64,000 nt of DNA from Syngnathus acus (GCF_901709675.1 NC_051090.1:9810842-9874841), one strand, 5' to 3'. Positions 36,852-48,351 are shown, counted from the stretch's first letter. Program-made: numbers and translations. Notes: generated from the letters alone by a model not told the origin.

Positions 36852-39800
36852 CTTCCCATGGGCTCACCACCTGTGGGAGGGGCCAAAGGGGTCGGGTGCA
36901 TTGCAAGCTGGGCGGCGGCCAAAGGCAGGGACCTTGGCGGTCTGATCCCCGGCTGCAGAAGCTGGCTCTTGGGACATGGAATGTCACCTCTCTGGCTGGA
37001 AAGGAGCCCGAGCTGGTGTGCGAGGCAGAAAAGTTCCGACTAGATATAGTCGGACTTGCCTCCACACACAGTTTGGGTTCCGGTACAAGCCCTCTCGAGA
37101 GGGGCTGGACTCTCTTCCACTCTGGAGTTGCCCACGGTGAGAGGCGTCGGGCAGGTGTGGGTATACTTATTGCCCCCCGGCTGGGCGCCTGCACATTGGG
37201 GTTCACCCCGGTGAACGAGAGGGTAGCCTCCCTCCGCCTTCGGGTGGGGGGACGGGTCCTGACTGTTGTTTGTGTCTATGCACCAAACGGCAGCTCAGAG
37301 TACCCACCCTTCTTGGAGTCCCTGGAGGAAGTGCTGGAGAGCGCTCCTTCTGGGGACTCCGTCGTTCTACTGGGTGACTTCAATGCTCACGTGGGCAATG
37401 ACAGTGAGACCTGGAAGGGCGTGATTGGGAGGAACGGCCCCCCCGATCTGAACCCGAGCGGTGTTCTATTGTTGGACTTCTGTGCTCGACACGGATTTTC
37501 AATAATGAACACCATGTTCAAACATAAGGGTGTCCATGTGTGCACTTGGCACCAGGACACCCTAGGCCGCAGTTCGATGATCGACTTTGTAGTCGTGTCA
37601 TCGGATTTGCGGCCGCATGTTTTGGACACTCGGGCGAAGAGAGGGGCGGAGCTGTCAACTGATCACCACCTGGTGGTGGGTTGGCTCCGATGGTGGGGGA
37701 AGATGCCGGTCCGACCTGGCAGACCCAAACGTTCTGTGAGGGTCTGCTGGGAACGTCTGGCGGAATCCCCTGTCAGGAAGAGCTTCAACTCCCACCTCCG
37801 GCAGAGCTTTTCCCACGTCCCGGGGGAGGCGGGGGACATTGAGTCCGAGTGGACCTTGTTCCGCGCCTCCATTGTTGAGGCGGCCGACCGGAGCTGTGGC
37901 CGTAAGGTCATTGGTGCCTGTCGTGGCGGCAATCCCCGAACCCGCTGGTGGACACCGGCGGTAAGGGATGCCGTCAAGCTGAAGAAGGAGTCCTATCGGG
38001 CCGTTTTGGCCTGCGGGACTCCGGAGGCAGCTGACAGGTACCGGATGGCCAAGCGGAACGCGGCTTCGGCGGTTGCTGAGGCAAAAACCCGGGCGTGGGA
38101 GGAGTTCGGCGAGGCCATGGAGAATGACTTCCGGACGGCTTCGAGGAAATTCTGGTCCACCATCCGGCGTCTCAGGAGGGGGAAGCAGTGCAACGTCAAC
38201 ACTGTTTACAGTGGAGATGGCGTGCTGCTGACCTCGACTCGGGACGTCGTGTGTCGGTGGGGAGAATACTTCGAAGACCTCCTCAATTCCACCGACACGC
38301 CTTCCATTGTGGAAGCAGGGCCTGAGGACTCTGAGGCGGACTCTCCAATCTCTGGGGTTGAAGTCACTGAGGTAGTTAAAAAACTCCTCGGTGGCAAGGC
38401 CCCGGGGGTGGATGAGATCCGCCCGGATTTCTTAAGGGCTCTGGATGTTGTGGGGCTGTCATGGCTGACACGTCTCTACAGCATCGCGTGGACATCGGGG
38501 ACAGTGCCTCTGGATTGGCAGACTGGGGTGGTGGTTCCCCTCTTTAAGAAGGGGGACCGGAGGGTGTGTTCCAATTACAGGGGAATTACACTCCTCAGCC
38601 TCCCTGGTAAGGTCTATTCAGGGGTGCTGGAGAGGAGGGTCCGTCGGGAGGTCGAACCTCGGATTCAGGAGGAACAGTGTGGCTTTCGTCCTGGCCGTGG
38701 AACAGTGGACCAGCTCTTCACCCTCAACAGGATCCTCGAGGGTGCATGGGAGTTCGCCCAACCAGTCCACATGTGTTTTGTGGACTTGGAGAAGGCGTTC
38801 GACCGTGTCCCTCGGGAGGTTCTGTGGGGGGTGCTTCGGGAGTACGGGGTACCGAGCCAACTGATAAGGGCGGTTCGGTCCCTGTATCACCGATGCCAGA
38901 GTGTGGTCCGCATTTCCGGCAGTAAGTCGGATTCGTTCCCAGTGAGGGTTGGACTCCGCCAAGGCTGCCCTTTGTCACCGATTCTGTTCATAATTTTTAT
39001 GGACAGAATTTCTAGGTGCAGCCGAGGCGTTGAGGGTGTCCGGTTTGGGGACCTCAGCATCGCGTCTCTGCTTTTTGCAGACGACGTTGTGCTGTTGGCT
39101 TCTTCAGGCCGTGATCTCCAGCTCTCACTGGAGCGGTTCGCAGCCGAGTGTGAAGCGGTCGGGATGAGGGTCAGCACCTCCAAATCCGAGTCCATGGTCC
39201 TCGATCGGAAAAGGGTGGAATGCCCTCTCCGGATCGGGGATGAGATCCTGCCCCAAGTGGAGGAGTTTAAGTATCTTGGGGTCTTGTTCACGAGTGAGGG
39301 GAGGATGGAGCGCGAGATCGACAGGCGGATCGGTGCAGCGTCGGCAGTAATGCGGACCCTGTACCGGTCCGTCGTGGTGAAGAGAGAGCTGAGCCAAAAG
39401 GCAAAGCTCTCAATTTACCGGTCGATTTACGCTCCTACCCTCACCTATGGTCACGAGCTATGGGTCGTGACCGAAAGAACGAGATCCCGGATACAAGCGG
39501 CCGAAATGAGTTTTCTCCGCAGGATGTCCGGGCTCTCCCTTAGAGATAGGGTGAGGAGTTCGGTCATCCGGGAGAGACTCGGAGTAGAGTCGCTACTCCT
39601 CCACGTTGAGAGGAGCCAGATGAGGTGGCTCGGGCATCTCATCAGGATGCCTCCTGGACGCCTCCCTGGGGAGGTGTTCCGGGCATGTCCCACCGGTAGG
39701 AGACCCCGGGGACGACCCAGGACGCGCTGGAGAGACTATGTCTCTCGGCTGGCCTGGGAACGCCTTGGGATCCCCCGGGATGAGCTAGATGAAGTGGCTG

Positions 39801-39888
39801 GGGAGAGGGAAGTCTGGGAGTCCCTCCTGAAGCTGCTGCCCCCGCGACCCGACCCCGGATAAGCGGAAGAAGATGGATGGATGGATGG
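36852..39888 (+). mobile_element. RTE-clade non-LTR retrotransposon, nearly full length
   Basis: The element is 3.04 kb, begins CTTCCCATGGGCTCACC, contains one long open frame and ends in GATG/GGAT tetranucleotide repeats. It is flanked by a perfect 12-bp target-site duplication. Short repetitive tails and a single endonuclease plus reverse-transcriptase frame are typical of the RTE clade; the tail resembles that of fish Rex3-type elements, but the exact family needs a database match. The very short leader before the frame could mean slight 5' truncation. It sits 0.4 kb beyond the ap1s2 stop codon and in antisense to that gene, so it may lie in the ap1s2 3' untranslated region or just after it. 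Confidence 0.9.
36896..39862 (+). CDS. LINE endonuclease/reverse-transcriptase polyprotein
   Basis: The frame is 988 codons, uninterrupted, and ends at TAA just before the tail. Residues about 24-265 are an APE-type endonuclease: TWNV with Asn29, GDFNAHVG with Asp161 and Asn163, MIDFVVV with Asp230, and TDHHLV with Asp256 and His257. Where the family normally has L-x-E-T, this copy reads LAST, with Ser56 in place of the metal-binding Glu. The reverse transcriptase follows, with [41 protein letters not shown] (Asp630), [10 protein letters not shown] and the catalytic FADD (Asp729, Asp730). The C-terminal part carries the RTE-like [11 protein letters not shown] and [12 protein letters not shown] signatures. 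The first ATG at 36,896 is taken as start, but the true start could be upstream if the element is 5'-truncated. Confidence 0.92.
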   Translation: MHCKLGGGQRQGPWRSDPRLQKLALGTWNVTSLAGKEPELVCEAEKFRLDIVGLASTHSLGSGTSPLERGWTLFHSGVAHGERRRAGVGILIAPRLGACTLGFTPVNERVASLRLRVGGRVLTVVCVYAPNGSSEYPPFLESLEEVLESAPSGDSVVLLGDFNAHVGNDSETWKGVIGRNGPPDLNPSGVLLLDFCARHGFSIMNTMFKHKGVHVCTWHQDTLGRSSMIDFVVVSSDLRPHVLDTRAKRGAELSTDHHLVVGWLRWWGKMPVRPGRPKRSVRVCWERLAESPVRKSFNSHLRQSFSHVPGEAGDIESEWTLFRASIVEAADRSCGRKVIGACRGGNPRTRWWTPAVRDAVKLKKESYRAVLACGTPEAADRYRMAKRNAASAVAEAKTRAWEEFGEAMENDFRTASRKFWSTIRRLRRGKQCNVNTVYSGDGVLLTSTRDVVCRWGEYFEDLLNSTDTPSIVEAGPEDSEADSPISGVEVTEVVKKLLGGKAPGVDEIRPDFLRALDVVGLSWLTRLYSIAWTSGTVPLDWQTGVVVPLFKKGDRRVCSNYRGITLLSLPGKVYSGVLERRVRREVEPRIQEEQCGFRPGRGTVDQLFTLNRILEGAWEFAQPVHMCFVDLEKAFDRVPREVLWGVLREYGVPSQLIRAVRSLYHRCQSVVRISGSKSDSFPVRVGLRQGCPLSPILFIIFMDRISRCSRGVEGVRFGDLSIASLLFADDVVLLASSGRDLQLSLERFAAECEAVGMRVSTSKSESMVLDRKRVECPLRIGDEILPQVEEFKYLGVLFTSEGRMEREIDRRIGAASAVMRTLYRSVVVKRELSQKAKLSIYRSIYAPTLTYGHELWVVTERTRSRIQAAEMSFLRRMSGLSLRDRVRSSVIRERLGVESLLLHVERSQMRWLGHLIRMPPGRLPGEVFRACPTGRRPRGRPRTRWRDYVSRLAWERLGIPRDELDEVAGEREVWESLLKLLPPRPDPG

Positions 39889-39900
39889 ATAAAGGGAGGT
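39889..39900 (+). repeat. target-site duplication, right copy
   Basis: ATAAAGGGAGGT directly after the tail, identical to 36,840-36,851. Confidence 0.8.
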
Positions 39901-40111
39901 ATACCTTCTTAATGGCAAGCAAATACAAGACACATTGGCTTGGTATTGTGATGTCATATTTTAATGAACATGTCCAGTGTAATACGGATTTCAATGGCCA
40001 CAGTGACGTCACTTTGTACACTACAGCTGTGCCTTCCAGTGTAAAGTAAGAGTATAAAAAAAAGCTAAACAAACTCTTTGGTTCTGTTATTGTAATACTT
40101 TTGACTTCCCT

Positions 40112-40117
40112 TTTAAT
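40112..40117 (-). terminator. possible ap1s2 poly(A) signal
   Basis: TTTAAT on the plus strand reads ATTAAA on the minus strand, about 180 bases beyond the ap1s2 stop codon. It is the common variant rather than the canonical hexamer. A longer 3' untranslated region reaching past the LINE is also possible. Confidence 0.3.
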
Positions 40118-40299
40118 GTACGCAATACATATTTTTCATGACAGCTTTGGTTACGCATGTAACTATTCTCAGTAGTAGTCAAGAATTGCATATAAAAAGA
40201 GTGCTACATCGTTTTTTAAACATAAGAAAAGATACCTATTTTTACTGGGAAAATGTCAACTTATACTGAAGGGGGTGTGGCTTGTTTTTTCTTTTGTTT

Positions 40300-43200
40300 T
40301 TATGTCAGTCCTATTTCCTCCAGAACACTGCGTGGTGTCTCCCCATCCTGCAAAAACAAACACTAAGTATGTGGAGGACAAATAAGGAAGGACACTGATG
40401 ATGTCATAATTTACATGTTTTGTGCATGTGCATGCAACACTTTCAAAACCCTTGAAATTATTCAAACACGAGTTTGTTTCTTTTTTAAACATGATAAATA
40501 CTAATACACACCTTTTGGGTAAGTACACAACACGTTTTTTGTTTGCTTGTTTGTTAAAGTAAATCTTTTCCCAAACAAATATGAAAATAAGTAAAACCAA
40601 TGATGTATTCTAATTTGTATATTTTAGGCATTTCATTAAATGGTGCAAGACAGCAGACCACAGCAGCCAAGTAGCATGTTAGCAGAAAGTAGCAGCACTT
40701 ACTTTGACATCCTAGCAGCAGCGTGGGCACAAAGTCAAGAAAGCAACACATCTGATTAGAGTCACATGCAAATGCCACCAAAAGAAAATGCAAGAAAAAC
40801 ACTGGGGAGCTGAATAAGAATCACAACATATTTATTATTCATAAACCTACATATCAAACTATTGCACTGTATCATAAAAAAAACGGTGCTGATTAGTCAG
40901 ATTGCAAATACTTGTGTCCCTCTATCAGCTTCTTATAAAGCTTTCGATATTACTTACGTGGAAGGTCAATTAGGCCTTTGGTTAATATCGGTGCAAAAAT
41001 AGCAAATGTTCGGATCATTAATACCACACTAAAAATATTAATAGAAAGTGACACTTCTATAAGCATCGCAAAGATTGTGCTTGTCAAGAGATACAATTTA
41101 AAAACTAAAAATAGACGAGATAGAAGAACAGGTAACATGCATGAATGGCATACAAGAAAAAAACAAGACTCCATTTTCTGAAATAGAAGCCGTAAAAAAA
41201 AAGACAAAGCGTACAAAGAGTACAAATTCAGTTATAAGCTTGGCCACGACACAACTTCAACAAGCAGATTGAGTGGCAAGCTCTGTCACGTAACAAAGAA
41301 GGTAACAGCCACATGTATGACAGTTGCGGTGCATCACGCCTGCGCGGGTGGGTACGGTCGGGCTTGGGCTACAAGGCACAAGGACGTGGTGCGGAGCAAA
41401 AGGTGCTGAGCATGCATGGCACGGGCGTGGCAGCCAGTCAGTACAAAGGCACATTAAAGTACTCGTGACGGGGCTGAGGGAGAGACAGAAAGCCTTTAGA
41501 ACACAGCAACACGCAGCCCGGAGGCCTCACTCCACCATGTGCTACATCATCGCATGACGAAACGCTTTGCAGTCGACAAAGACGGCGGTACCTTGTTTGT
41601 CTTACAAGTGACGTCAAAATAGGGGAAAAAACAATTAGGAGCGCCACAAAGAAAATAACACCAGTGGTGCTGGCCTGGGAGCACTGGAGCAGGAACAGAA
41701 ACTGAAATACTTGACCCAGACCCGTATTCAGAACACTGAACCAAAAATAAGACTGGAGGAGGGACCACACTCAGAGTACTGGATCAGTAAACAGATCAAG
41801 ACAAGAAGAAGACTGGAAAAACTAAATGGGAGAAACTAGATGGGACAAGGAACCACACACAACGGTAAACATGAAACCAGACACACGAGGCAAGTGAAGA
41901 AGACTGTCCTTGTACTACCACCGGCGACCTACACAGTAACTGGGCAGACGGTATTCACCTCAGCGCGTCAAGTTCTGGAATAGTCCCGAAGTCTCCGAGG
42001 TCACATTAGAGACCGTCATACCTGAGAGTCAAACAGGTTGATTACAAAAAGAAGCCTCAGCTAAGTCTTCTTCATCTTCTGGGGCGTCATTATTCTAAAC
42101 AAAGATCTGCTTGCTGGCAGGAGGCGGCAAACTAATGACCAGGCGCCTGACAAATGTTCCGTGGAGGGCTTGTTATGAAAAATAGCTTTGTTGAAATCCG
42201 CCGAGGTATGTTAGCTAGCGGTGTAATTACAGCACAGTGCCAAGTGCTAATGCTCACCTCAACCTTGCGGAGAAAACATTAGCAGCGGTTTTCGGTATCA
42301 TGCGGTCAGAACTATGCTCTGGATTCTGACTGGCACTTTGGACTAAAACGCACAACATTGAAACGTTTTAGAAACACAGCAACAGCCAGTCATTTGTTTA
42401 TGTTTGTAATCACGAGGTAATATCGCATTTGAGGTTCATCCTGAAACCTCAAAGCGAACTCGCCATACTTTTTTGGGGGTGAGTAGCGTAGTTTTGGAGC
42501 AACTCATGCCCGTCCAGCATGCAGGTGTGCACGGCGGCGTTTTTTTTAAACGGATTTATTTACCCACGTGAGGCGTCGGCCCCTTACAACAGCTCGTCAC
42601 TTGGCAAACCTCCCCAGTCTTCATTCGGGTTCTATGAAGACAATCCAGCCAATCAGAGAGCTCGCCCGGGAGGAGACTCAAAGTCACTGTGATTACACGA
42701 TACGAATCTGAAACTTGTTTTAAGACCTGCCATTTTGTGCTAATGTATCATATTCCACTCCGTATCTTCCGAGAAGATTTTTCCTGCGGTGTCAAGTAGT
42801 CACTGGATTCATTTATTGAACTACAAAGTACTACTAGCGGACTAGCTAGTCATCTATCACTAGGACTAAACAAATTGTGTACCTGCAAACATGCGCATCT
42901 CAGAGTCTATGTTCTGCAAGTCACAAAAAAAAAATACACACAAGCAGAAAGAAAGGAGACACAATTAAGGAAAAGAAAAATCACAAAGAATGTAAAGAAG
43001 GAACACAAGCATGCAGATGATAAATATTAAAAATACAGCAGTACCTCGACTTGGCCATCATTCTGTTTCAGTTGCCCCAAAGCACCGCCATTATTGTTGT
43101 TTTAAACCAAGAAAAAAGATATGGATATGTTCCTTTCCAGCTCGTAACTGGAAAACTTGTCCCACCATATTCGCATTAAAGTGCCCAAAGCTTTGCTATC

Positions 43201-44548
43201 TGATCGAGTTTGAAAAAGTGTTCTGCTCCGGGGCTCCCTCTACTGTAGCCGAGTGGAATTTCACATTTAGAATGGTGGCGAGAAGTTATCGGAAGTAAAC
43301 CAAAGCAGTGGATATTTAAAAAAAAAAAAAATAATTGGTGACTTTTCATTGCCAGTGAGGATTTGGGAAAAATTCGGACTGATGATGTAAACCGTATCGC
43401 TGTTCCTACTCCTATTTTGTGAGTTCCCGTAAAGTTGCCAACTTTGAAAACGGGACATGACCTTGCATGCGGGCGTGCGTCGCTCACCTCTTGCAGCAGG
43501 TCGCCCTGCTCGATGGCCTTGAGCACATTCTTCTTGGACGTCTCCTGAGCTTCGCCGCCCAGCAGGAACTCGTCCAAGATGAAGTAGGCCTTCTCAAAGT
43601 TGAAGATGATGTCCAGCTCGCACACCTAGAAGTTTTGTATTGGGGGGGGGGGGGCGTTAGGTGGTGATTAAGGCGGGATCTGCAATAACGCTGAGGCCGT
43701 CCAACTCACGCTGCCAAAGTATTTGTCCAGCAGTTCCACATATCTGTGGATGATCTCCAGCGTGATCAGCTCGTTGTCCTGCTCCTCGATGGCGCAGCAG
43801 AAGTACAAGCTGGCGTATCTGCCAAGAGATGAATTTTGTGATTCAGTGTACACTATGATAGCTATGAGTTTACAGTGAAAGTAAAAGCCCGTCAAAAGCC
43901 TTCATCATCATCATCATCATCACGAAGAGAAAACACCCACTCGTCACTTTGTCCTCTCAGGTGCAGTCAAAAAATCATGCTGCCAACGTGGCACTTTTGC
44001 CTTATGAAAGCAACCGCAGGTGATCAGCTGGCCTGCACACTCCAAAGCAAAGCCTCTTCCTGCCACCCGGCAGGGGACTCCTTTATCCGGGATAATCCCT
44101 CACGCACTCTCAAAGCATGTGACCACTGGCTAATAATAATAAACACAGGAAGCCAAGACGGATATTACACTGCGCTCCGTCTGCCTCGCAAGCAATTTAC
44201 CTCATGTAACATCATCTTCAGGCTATGGTGGTAGCGAAGAAACCAAAAATCATTCTTCAAGCCATTCACCGTGTTTATTTCATTGACAGAAATGATATCC
44301 CAGTGCCAGGCAATTTGAGTTTTATTTACGTATTTCTGTTTGATTAGCCACAAATTGACATTTGCTCACCTCTTGTAGACAACCTTGAGGTCTCTCCACT
44401 CCAAGAAGCTGCACATTTTGGCCTTGCGAGCCAGGATGGTCTGCACCAGCTCCCTGGTGATCTTCTTCTTCTCCTTGTCCGACAGGGGCACGTACCACTT
44501 CTGCAGCCGCAGCTTGCCCTGTCTGCTGAAAAGCAGCATGAACTGCAT
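40300..44548 (-). CDS. ap1s2: AP-1 clathrin adaptor sigma-2 subunit
   Basis: Small chain of the heterotetrameric AP-1 adaptor, which works with clathrin in sorting at the trans-Golgi network and endosomes. Coding exons on the minus strand are 44,548-44,370 (179 nt), 43,818-43,710 (109), 43,625-43,488 (138) and 40,347-40,300 (48), giving 157 residues, the human length. All introns are GT-AG. The start is [19 protein letters not shown], with its ATG the first three bases after an acceptor. The body has [16 protein letters not shown], the [19 protein letters not shown] block and [10 protein letters not shown]. The last exon encodes [15 protein letters not shown], which distinguishes AP1S2 from AP1S1, whose end I recall as MGLA. 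A non-coding first exon probably ends at 44,947. The last intron is 3.1 kb and may hold a cassette exon. Confidence 0.95.
42883..42913 (-). other. candidate 31-nt cassette exon in ap1s2
   Basis: Read on the minus strand, a T-rich tract and CTTGCAG precede 31 bases beginning AACATAGACTC, followed by GTACAC. Inclusion between the third and last coding exons would keep an open frame ([10 protein letters not shown]) but shift the last exon into another frame that stops after about 30 further residues, giving a different C-terminus. No transcript evidence is available here. Confidence 0.25.
43642..43654. repeat. poly-G tract in ap1s2 intron
   Basis: Thirteen guanines about 16 bases upstream (in transcript sense) of the acceptor of the third coding exon, where they read as a C run within the polypyrimidine tract. 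Confidence 0.8.
43902..43922. repeat. ATC trinucleotide repeat
   Basis: About six TCA/ATC units in the intron between the first two ap1s2 coding exons. Confidence 0.8.
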
Positions 44549-44946
44549 CTGAAAGGAAATCATTGTCAGAATCATCAGAGCGCAAGCGGCGAGTGGAAGC
44601 AAGAGGAAACCATGGCAAAGATGTTGCAAATTACTCCACTCAACACTTGTTGTATGATTCATCTCATACACTAGTCAGATCGGCTATTGGTGAAAAGAAA
44701 ACGTTATTTTAAATATGATATGGCTCTAGCTAATTACTGTAGTATCTGCAACTCCCTCCCACTTGTTAGTAAACCGCTTATCCAAATATTAAAAGTAGCA
44801 TTGTGCAAGCTAACGGGAAGTACATAACAGTGTCAGTAGCGCACAGTTAACGGCGTTATTCGGCAACTACTCCAGGCAAAAAACAACACGCACGCTTCGA
44901 GCCTGACTTGAAACGTCTACAAAAACAGACTTTGTCAAAAGGTTAC

Positions 44947-45170
44947 CTTTAACTTGCACAGTTCCGTAGAAGAGGAAGAAATCACAATTTAGGCAGCCAT
45001 CAGGAGGACCCCTCACTCAGAGGCTGCCGATGCCAATCGCAGTCAAGCTTGTGATTGGCCAGAGACGCCGGTTGTCCGACGCTCATTGGTTTATTGTTTT
45101 AGTCCCGCCTTTTCTAACGCTGTATGGCTGACGCAGACGTCGATCATGCCGCAGAGAAAGCTGATTGGAC
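44947..45170 (-). promoter_or_regulatory. ap1s2 non-coding first exon and promoter
   Basis: A donor reading AAAG|GTAACC on the minus strand at 44,946 ends a likely untranslated first exon. Upstream of it are three CCAAT boxes in the right orientation (plus-strand ATTGG at 45,054, 45,085 and 45,164) and one in the opposite orientation (45,033), as in housekeeping TATA-less promoters. Transcription probably starts near 45,000. The same interval is upstream of rs1, so the two genes share this short spacer. Confidence 0.5.
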
Positions 45171-45427
45171 AATGAAAAACAATAATAGTACGGACCGTGA
45201 CAGTAGTTCCACTATCATGAAATAACTAAATTAAACGGTATTTTTTTGTGTGAAATGCATGCACATTTTAAATAACTTGCATAAAGACATCCAAAAAAGA
45301 AACTTGACCTTTGACCTCTGGTTTCTCTGCTGCTTGTATACAATGGCTGAGAAAGTTGGATGTGTCACTCATTTAAGCAGTGAGCCAATAATGCGTATTA
45401 GATAAAGAGCTCACGCTTGACTGCATT

Positions 45428-45443
45428 GGATTAGTGTAATCTC
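45428..45443 (+). promoter_or_regulatory. paired CRX/OTX-like sites before rs1
   Basis: GGATTA at 45,428-45,433 and TAATCT at 45,438-45,443 sit 57-72 bases upstream of the rs1 ATG. They are the two orientations of the K50-homeodomain core TAATCY. RS1 is known as a photoreceptor gene under CRX control, so their position is suggestive. Confidence 0.4.
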
Positions 45444-45499
45444 AATCGCAATCCCGACGCAGGGCTCACATCCCATTTTCAGCACGGCCGAGCATCGAG

Positions 45500-47047
45500 A
45501 TGGAGGCCAGCGTTCTTCGTTGGGCCGCTCTCCTTTTCTTCCTTGTCCTCTTGCAGGGTAAGTCAACAAAGTTAATAAAATTATGTGAATAATCCTTTTT
45601 ATCAGGGAAACACACACAGCGGAAACTCTGAAAGTAACGACACAAGCCGTTCTGCTAATTGTCCCAAAGGAGATTATGTGGTGTCGCTCGCATTTTTGTA
45701 CGTTTGAATATTTTCATGGGACATGGTTTGTATAATTGTGTGCATTTACTGTCTCTTCAAAATGTCAACGCTGAGATCAGCGTGACTTGAACTCGATCCA
45801 CTCGTGTTTTTTTTGGACTTTAGCGGTTTCACTGTAGATGGAACCATGTTCTCTATAAAACTTTTCGAGATGTCTTTTTACATTCCATGCATGCATGGAT
45901 TGATGGATGGATGTGCCACAGTGGGGGCTGTTGACTCGCAGGAGGTAAAAACAAAATGTCCTTGAGTTTGTCCTCCTGAATAGACCTTGCCCCCCACAAT
46001 GTGACATGTTCTCCCGGGTAGCAAAAAATAAAAACTTCAACGGAAGCGGTAGTCAATCACTTTCTCGTTTCTTTCTCGTTTTGGTCGCCACAGGAAGAGG
46101 AGATCCTGCAGGTGGAGGAGGAGATGCAGGAGGAGGATCAGCAGATCCAGGAGACATGGACCAGCAGGAACGTGCAAGCGTGTACCTGCGACTGTGAGGC
46201 CATGGTGCCCACCAGCCTCTCCGAGACCGTCGCGCCCACCTTGCCGCCGGAGCCATTTCAAGGCCAACCATTGACTTGCATGCCAGGTGTGATGACGTCA
46301 CACTTTTTAAGCTTCTGCGCTGGTGGTTGTGTAATTGCAGTCAATCATTACAAAATGAAGAGAGCCGCGTCAAGCATCGTTGTGCTGGTCTCGTTCACCC
46401 AGAGTGTCCGTACCACAGAGCCCTGGGCTTCGAGTCCGGCTGGGTGACGTCGGACCAGATCAGCAGCTCCCATCAGGACCAGTACAGCAGCTGGTACTCC
46501 TCCTGGGTCCCCAACAAGGCTCGACTCAACAACCAGGGCTTTGGGTACGGCGCTCGCCTCGAGGTAGATACGCAAGTGTCCTCCCGCCAGCGTGAGCAGT
46601 CCGTTCTTCCGTCTGCACGCGTCAGGTGCGCCTGGCTGTCCAAGTACAACGACCAGCACCAGTGGCTGCAGATCGACCTGCGGGAAGTGGGCGTGGTCTC
46701 GGGCATCCTGACGCAGGGTCGCTGCGACTCGGACGAGTGGATCACCAAGTACAGCATACAGTACCGCACGGAGGAAACGCTCAACTGGGTCTACTACAAG
46801 GACCAGACAGGAAATAACCGGGTAGATATACAGATTTGATATTTGGACAAATTGTTACCCACGATTGATGGGGCGCTGGCTGTCTTGCTCTCAGGTCTTC
46901 TACGGAAATTCGGACCGCTCGTCCACGGTGCAGAACCTTCTGCGCCCGCCCATCATAGCACGCTACATCCGCCTGCTGCCTCTGGGCTGGCACACCCGCA
47001 TCGCCGTCCGGATGGAGCTGCTCATGTGCATGGCCAAGTGCGGCTGA
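45500..47047 (+). CDS. rs1: retinoschisin
   Basis: Secreted octameric discoidin protein that binds photoreceptor and bipolar cell surfaces and keeps retinal layers together. Exons are 45,500-45,557, 45,922-45,944 (only 23 nt), 46,094-46,286, 46,403-46,544 (142), 46,626-46,821 (196) and 46,895-47,047, giving 254 residues. Exons four and five have exactly the human sizes. The N-terminus [19 protein letters not shown] is a signal peptide, probably cut after VGA. Residues about 93-249 form the discoidin domain ([51 protein letters not shown]). Cysteines for disulfide and octamer formation are all present: CTCDC, the pair before and at the domain start, GFGCAW, GRCD, and C249 and C253 near the end. 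Position 83 of the human protein, an unpaired cysteine, is serine here. Exon three adds about 30 acidic and Gln-rich residues compared with human. Confidence 0.96.
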
Positions 47048-47233
47048 GTGACCTGCCGGGACGACACGCGACGCTCGCTCTTCGTTCATGAAAACAAAAA
47101 AAAATACATATGTCTGCACTTTAACTTGACAACATATCATAGATGTTAATTCTGAGGTCATACGCATGTTGGAATATTAAATGTTTTAAATGCTATGTTT
47201 GGGGTAAAACATTTAGCATACAACAAAATGATC

Positions 47234-47239
47234 AATAAA
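47234..47239 (+). terminator. rs1 poly(A) signal
   Basis: AATAAA 187 bases after the rs1 stop codon, followed by a T- and GT-containing stretch. It predicts cleavage near 47,255-47,265. Confidence 0.65.
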
Positions 47240-47497
47240 CATTGAACTTTTTGTGTCTAGTCTATTTTGATTTTATTCTATTGTATATTCTATATCTCTA
47301 AGGTCATAATTGTCTTCCATAAATATCTGATAATCTCATGAGAATACTTTTTTAATCTTGTAATATCTCATCTTGTGTTTTGATTGAGAGAAAAACAATC
47401 CTGAATTTAAAATATTGATTCATATTCGTGCGGCTCAAATATTTCTGGAAAAAAAAAAATACAACGTGCACTCGTGTCAAATGAAACCAGTTTGCAA

Positions 47498-47503
47498 TTT
47501 ATT
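47498..47503 (-). terminator. cdkl5 poly(A) signal
   Basis: TTTATT on the plus strand reads AATAAA on the minus strand, 849 bases beyond the cdkl5 stop codon. With the rs1 signal at 47,234 it leaves about 220 bases between two convergent 3' ends. Confidence 0.4.
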
Positions 47504-47651
47504 TGAGCTTTAGCGTTACAGATGTAAACATGAATATTACACATTTGTCTGTCGGGGGGGGGAAGGAGAAAACACGATGGACTATGCTACAAATGTGTAA
47601 CAAAAATTCCAATTGAAACACTGTTTGGTTTGGCCTGCCTGTAAACAAATA

Positions 47652-47711
47652 GTGTGTGTGCGTGTATGCGTGTGTGTATGCGTGTGTGTGTGTGTGTGCG
47701 TGTGTGTGTGG
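47652..47711. repeat. GT dinucleotide microsatellite in cdkl5 3' region
   Basis: Interrupted GT tract, read as CA in the cdkl5 transcript if its 3' end is at 47,48x. Confidence 0.85.
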
Positions 47712-48351
47712 GTAAATAGCAGACAAAGACTCCCACATTAGTAGTATTAATATAATACACACGCTTCCTCCTACACATCTCCTCGCTGATTAGAATTTAC
47801 AGCGTGGACACCTGATTGGCCATTTTTAGAATCCCAGCTAAGGTACCTTACAAACAATGCTTCCAATCACCATAATCATCATAATAAACATCATAATAAT
47901 GAAGTGTGCAGCAACTGTACAGTAATGTGTCAAAAATAAGGTCAAATCAAAAGGAAGTGATTGATTGAAAGATTGTCAACTCAGTTGATGTGCGCGCGCG
48001 TGTTGCATTACAATGTCACGTGACGTTTCCGTGCCGACAGGCTTTGCCCAACAAGAACGACCGCACCTTTTACAAGTAAATAAGGCTCTCTATAAACACA
48101 CTTTCATCTAGCCATTTCTATATTTATATACATATATAGTTAAATATTCCATTTTTAATATGTACTTTATAATACAAATAAAGTCATCATAGAAAGTCTA
48201 TCAAACATTGGAAGCCTTTAAAAAAACATTAAGACACAAGAAGGCTTTCGGCCTTCAGTTTGCAAGCGGTGCACTGTGCGTGTGTGTAAAATAGTGTACG
48301 TGTGTGTCCATTAATGTGTGTGTTGGGTACTTCCTTTGTGTTGTTGTTGGT

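Noticed and set aside
41970-42062. Alternative last exon of ap1s2 ending GLFQNLTR
   Set aside because: It is open only after the unproven 31-nt exon. The canonical last exon with [13 protein letters not shown] is present at 40,300-40,347.
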